From Rhizobium sp. WYJ-E13 (lineage in GTDB: Bacteria; Pseudomonadota; Alphaproteobacteria; Rhizobiales; Rhizobiaceae), in contig NZ_CP076853.1 of NCBI RefSeq assembly GCF_018987265.1, positions 2,356,001-2,420,000 of the forward strand: a DNA stretch of 64,000 nucleotides. The letters run 5' to 3'. Of the stretch, positions 62,321-64,000 are shown one piece after another; the first letter of the stretch is position 1, and each line of letters begins with the position of its first letter. A program made the translations under genes and the position numbers. The notes under the pieces were generated by a model that saw only the letters and a program-made list of their open reading frames with translations, was not told the DNA's origin and did no database searches.

Positions 62321-62836
62321 GTGAAGACGCCCCTACCCGATACGTTCGAGGGCCAGATCCTGGCCCTCCTTCCCTCGCTCCGGCGCTATTCCCGCAGCCT
62401 CACCCGCTCGGATGCCGAAGGCGAGGATCTGCTTCAGGATTGCGTGGAAAAGGTTCTGGCCCGGCGCGGCCAGTGGCGCGGAATCAATCTGCGCGGCTGG
62501 GTTCTGACGACGATGACCAACCTCTACCGCAACACCCGCCGGGCGAGCCCCCGCGACCGGCTGGTCGAGCTCGATGCTGCCGAGGAAATGGCCAATCCCG
62601 ATAACCAGGCCGATCCGCTGGAGCGTCTGCGGCTGGAACAGGCCCTCGCCAGCCTGTCGGAAGAATACCGCGCCGTGCTGATGCTCGTCGTCATCGAGGG
62701 TTACAGCTATCATGAAGTGGCAACCATGCTGGACATCCCGATCGGCACCGTCATGTCGCGCCTGTCGCGCGCACGCCAGCGCATGGGCGAACATATGAAA
62801 GCCGACAACGTGATTACGCTTCGGAGACCGAAATGA
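62321..62836 (+). CDS. ECF (group 4) RNA polymerase sigma factor
   Basis: 171 residues with GTG start 62321 (GAGGC upstream); this gives the usual ECF size. Region 2 (about 16-80: LLPSLRRYSRSLTRSDAEGEDLLQDCVEKVLARR, GINLRGWVLTTMTNLYRNTRR) and region 4 (about 105-160: LASLSEEYRAVLMLVVIEGYSYHEVATMLDIPIGTVMSRLSRARQRM) are complete. Its stop overlaps the ATG of the anti-sigma gene (ATGA), showing translational coupling. It should direct a small envelope- or stress-related regulon that may include its own operon. Confidence 0.93.
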   Translation: MKTPLPDTFEGQILALLPSLRRYSRSLTRSDAEGEDLLQDCVEKVLARRGQWRGINLRGWVLTTMTNLYRNTRRASPRDRLVELDAAEEMANPDNQADPLERLRLEQALASLSEEYRAVLMLVVIEGYSYHEVATMLDIPIGTVMSRLSRARQRMGEHMKADNVITLRRPK

Positions 62837-63615
62837 ACGAGACCAACCCCACCGTGACCGAAGCGGACCTGCACGCTTACGCCGATGGGCAATTGCCGGA
62901 GGCCGCTCGCCCCCGCGTGGAAGCCTATCTCGCCGAAAACCCCGAGGACGCCGCCATGGTGGCCGGCTGGCGGACGCAGAATACCGACATCAAAAGCCTG
63001 TTTGCAGGCTATGAGAAGAGCCGCGACACCGATCTCCAGCTGGTGACACCGACAGAGCCGGCCTCTCCCTGGAAAATGCGCTCCGCACTCGCGGCTGCCG
63101 CCGTCGCGCTCTTTGTGCTCGGCGCCGTCAGCGATCGTTTCGTCCCGCCGCTCTTCGAGCGTCCACCGCTGCAACTGGCCGAATCCGAAACCCTGCCGAA
63201 ACAGGCCGAAACCGCCTTCCTCGTCTATGCCAGCGAAGTGCGCCACCCGGTCGAGGTCTTCGCCAATGAGGAGGCGCATCTGGCGACCTGGCTCGGCAAA
63301 CGGCTGGCGATCCCCGACCTCAAGGTACCGGATCTCAAATCTCTCGACTTCCACCTCGTTGGCGGCCGCCTGCTGCCGGTCGATGGAAGGCCGGGCGCCA
63401 TGTTCATGTATGAGGATCAGGCAGGCGAACGCCTGACCGTCATCGTCGGCCGCAACAAGGAAAACAGGACGACGAGCTTCCGCTTCGCCTCCGCCAAGGA
63501 CATCGAGACCTTCTACTGGATCGACGGCGAACTCGGCTATGCGGTAACAGGCGAAATCTCCCGCGACATGCTGCGCAAGGTGGCGGAGGAATGTTATCGG
63601 CAGTTCCCGTCCTAG
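62833..63615 (+). CDS. Anti-sigma factor (transmembrane)
   Basis: 260 residues. The N-terminal part (EADLHAYADGQLPEAARPRVEAYLAENPEDAAMV) is the RskA/ChrR-like anti-sigma helix bundle of rhizobial ECF partners; the zinc-binding HxxxCxxC is absent. One membrane helix (about 84-100, LAAAAVALFVLGAV) separates it from a periplasmic domain of about 150 residues. The start overlaps the sigma stop (ATGA). It should hold the sigma factor inactive until an envelope signal arrives; the secreted protein of the operon could be part of that signal. Confidence 0.88.
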   Translation: MNETNPTVTEADLHAYADGQLPEAARPRVEAYLAENPEDAAMVAGWRTQNTDIKSLFAGYEKSRDTDLQLVTPTEPASPWKMRSALAAAAVALFVLGAVSDRFVPPLFERPPLQLAESETLPKQAETAFLVYASEVRHPVEVFANEEAHLATWLGKRLAIPDLKVPDLKSLDFHLVGGRLLPVDGRPGAMFMYEDQAGERLTVIVGRNKENRTTSFRFASAKDIETFYWIDGELGYAVTGEISRDMLRKVAEECYRQFPS

Positions 63616-63680
63616 AGCAATTCCAGCAAAGCGAACAACGGTCTTGCATCCGGAATTGCGTCGAACAAAGAGATAGCCCG
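63614..63680. repeat. Alphaproteobacterial intergenic repeat element (AGAGCAATTCC type)
   Basis: AGAGCAATTCC followed by CCGGAATTGCGTCGAAC and AAGAGATAGCC, a sequence I recall as very common between genes in Rhizobium and relatives. AATTCC and GGAATT form an inverted pair. It directly follows the anti-sigma stop. Only this copy was seen in the window. Confidence 0.6.
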
Positions 63681-63746
63681 GCTTCGTGTTTCGAAGAAAA
63701 ACGGAAACACTCTATGGCGGGAACTGCGAGGCAGGCCAGCCTGCGT

Positions 63747-64000
63747 TCAGCCGATAAGCGGCCGTCCGCTCAAAACCTCATATTCGTGGAGATCACTTTT
63801 CATCTTGTCCTTCCAGGCTGTCAGGAACGCCAGCGTCTCCCTTTTCTCGATATGGGCGGCCAGCGCTTGCCGATCCTGCCAGCGCTGAGCGACCACGAAA
63901 CGTCCGGCCGGCCCGTCATCCAGGGCAATGTTGTAAAACAGGCACCCCTTTTCGGCCTTCGTGCTGCTGCTGATTGCCCTGATGTCGGAAACGAACGCGT
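63747..64000 (-). CDS. ABM-family (antibiotic biosynthesis monooxygenase-like) protein, partial (5' end beyond window)
   Basis: Open from the stop at 63747-63749 to the window edge, 84 codons. The sequence has the small ferredoxin-like ABM fold: AEKGCLFYNIALDDGPAGRFVVAQRW (about the first 45 residues), then WQDRQALAAHIEKRETLAFLTAWKDKM. These match quinol monooxygenase-like proteins such as YgiN. The start lies outside the window, so promoter and neighbours are unknown. Confidence 0.82.
   Translation of the reverse strand, partial: AFVSDIRAISSSTKAEKGCLFYNIALDDGPAGRFVVAQRWQDRQALAAHIEKRETLAFLTAWKDKMKSDLHEYEVLSGRPLIG

Overview
The window is GC-rich alphaproteobacterial chromosome, most likely from a Rhizobium of the etli/leguminosarum type. 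This is inferred from the gene families (a VtlR/LsrB-like LysR regulator, DUF1127 proteins, CobQ/CobU of the aerobic B12 pathway, DUF882, HWE-type kinase), from typical rhizobial intergenic repeats, and from the frequent GTG/TTG starts. It reads as ordinary chromosomal accessory and housekeeping DNA with one complete insertion sequence. I see no phage, CRISPR array, conjugation module or biosynthetic cluster.

Region 1 (1-20 kb). A truncated cobU lies behind a cobalamin riboswitch and its promoter. A ClC-type anion channel and cobQ converge on each other. Then come a solitary betaine-type binding protein, a small lipoprotein, a VtlR/LsrB-like LysR gene, a DUF882 peptidase-like protein, a CNNM/CorC membrane protein, the Kup K+ transporter, two very small basic proteins, a GlxA-type AraC regulator, two paralogous double-receiver response regulators (one with GGDEF), and a dimethylglycine/sarcosine dehydrogenase-like flavoprotein. 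The same pair of LysR boxes occurs next to the lysR gene and upstream of the first small protein gene, which suggests a regulon inside the window.

Region 2 (20-36 kb). Mechanosensitive channel, DUF924 protein, receiver-kinase, DHA2 efflux pump, membrane-anchored glycosyltransferase, two methyltransferases, tRNA-Lys(CUU) with promoter and terminator, PhzF and NUDIX proteins, and a three-gene Fe(III)-type ABC importer (binding protein, fused permease, ATPase).

Region 3 (36-50 kb). Aldo/keto reductase, DUF2278-lamin-tail fusion, two aminotransferases (one is ilvE-like) separated by a palindromic site, an orphan AbrB-type antitoxin coupled to a short ORF and a methyltransferase, ilvC and a TetR gene with a 16-bp palindromic operator, an AraC gene divergent from an alcohol dehydrogenase, and an IS1182-family element inserted in that dehydrogenase's terminator so that the whole hairpin is duplicated. 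NDH-2 and an Lrp/aspartate-racemase pair follow.

Region 4 (50-64 kb). Many one-component regulators with their probable targets (MarR-GNAT fusion, TetR/MFS, HxlR/NAD(P)-binding protein, a MerR-LuxR fusion), pdxJ, a RecD-like helicase, a secreted alpha/beta hydrolase, a divergent FolC, a GAF-GGDEF cyclase, and an operon of a secreted Yx(FWY)xxD protein, an ECF sigma factor and its anti-sigma factor. An ABM-type monooxygenase gene runs off the right edge.

Starts were re-chosen where a Shine-Dalgarno sequence or family alignment argued for it. All family assignments come from reading motifs by eye, without database searches.
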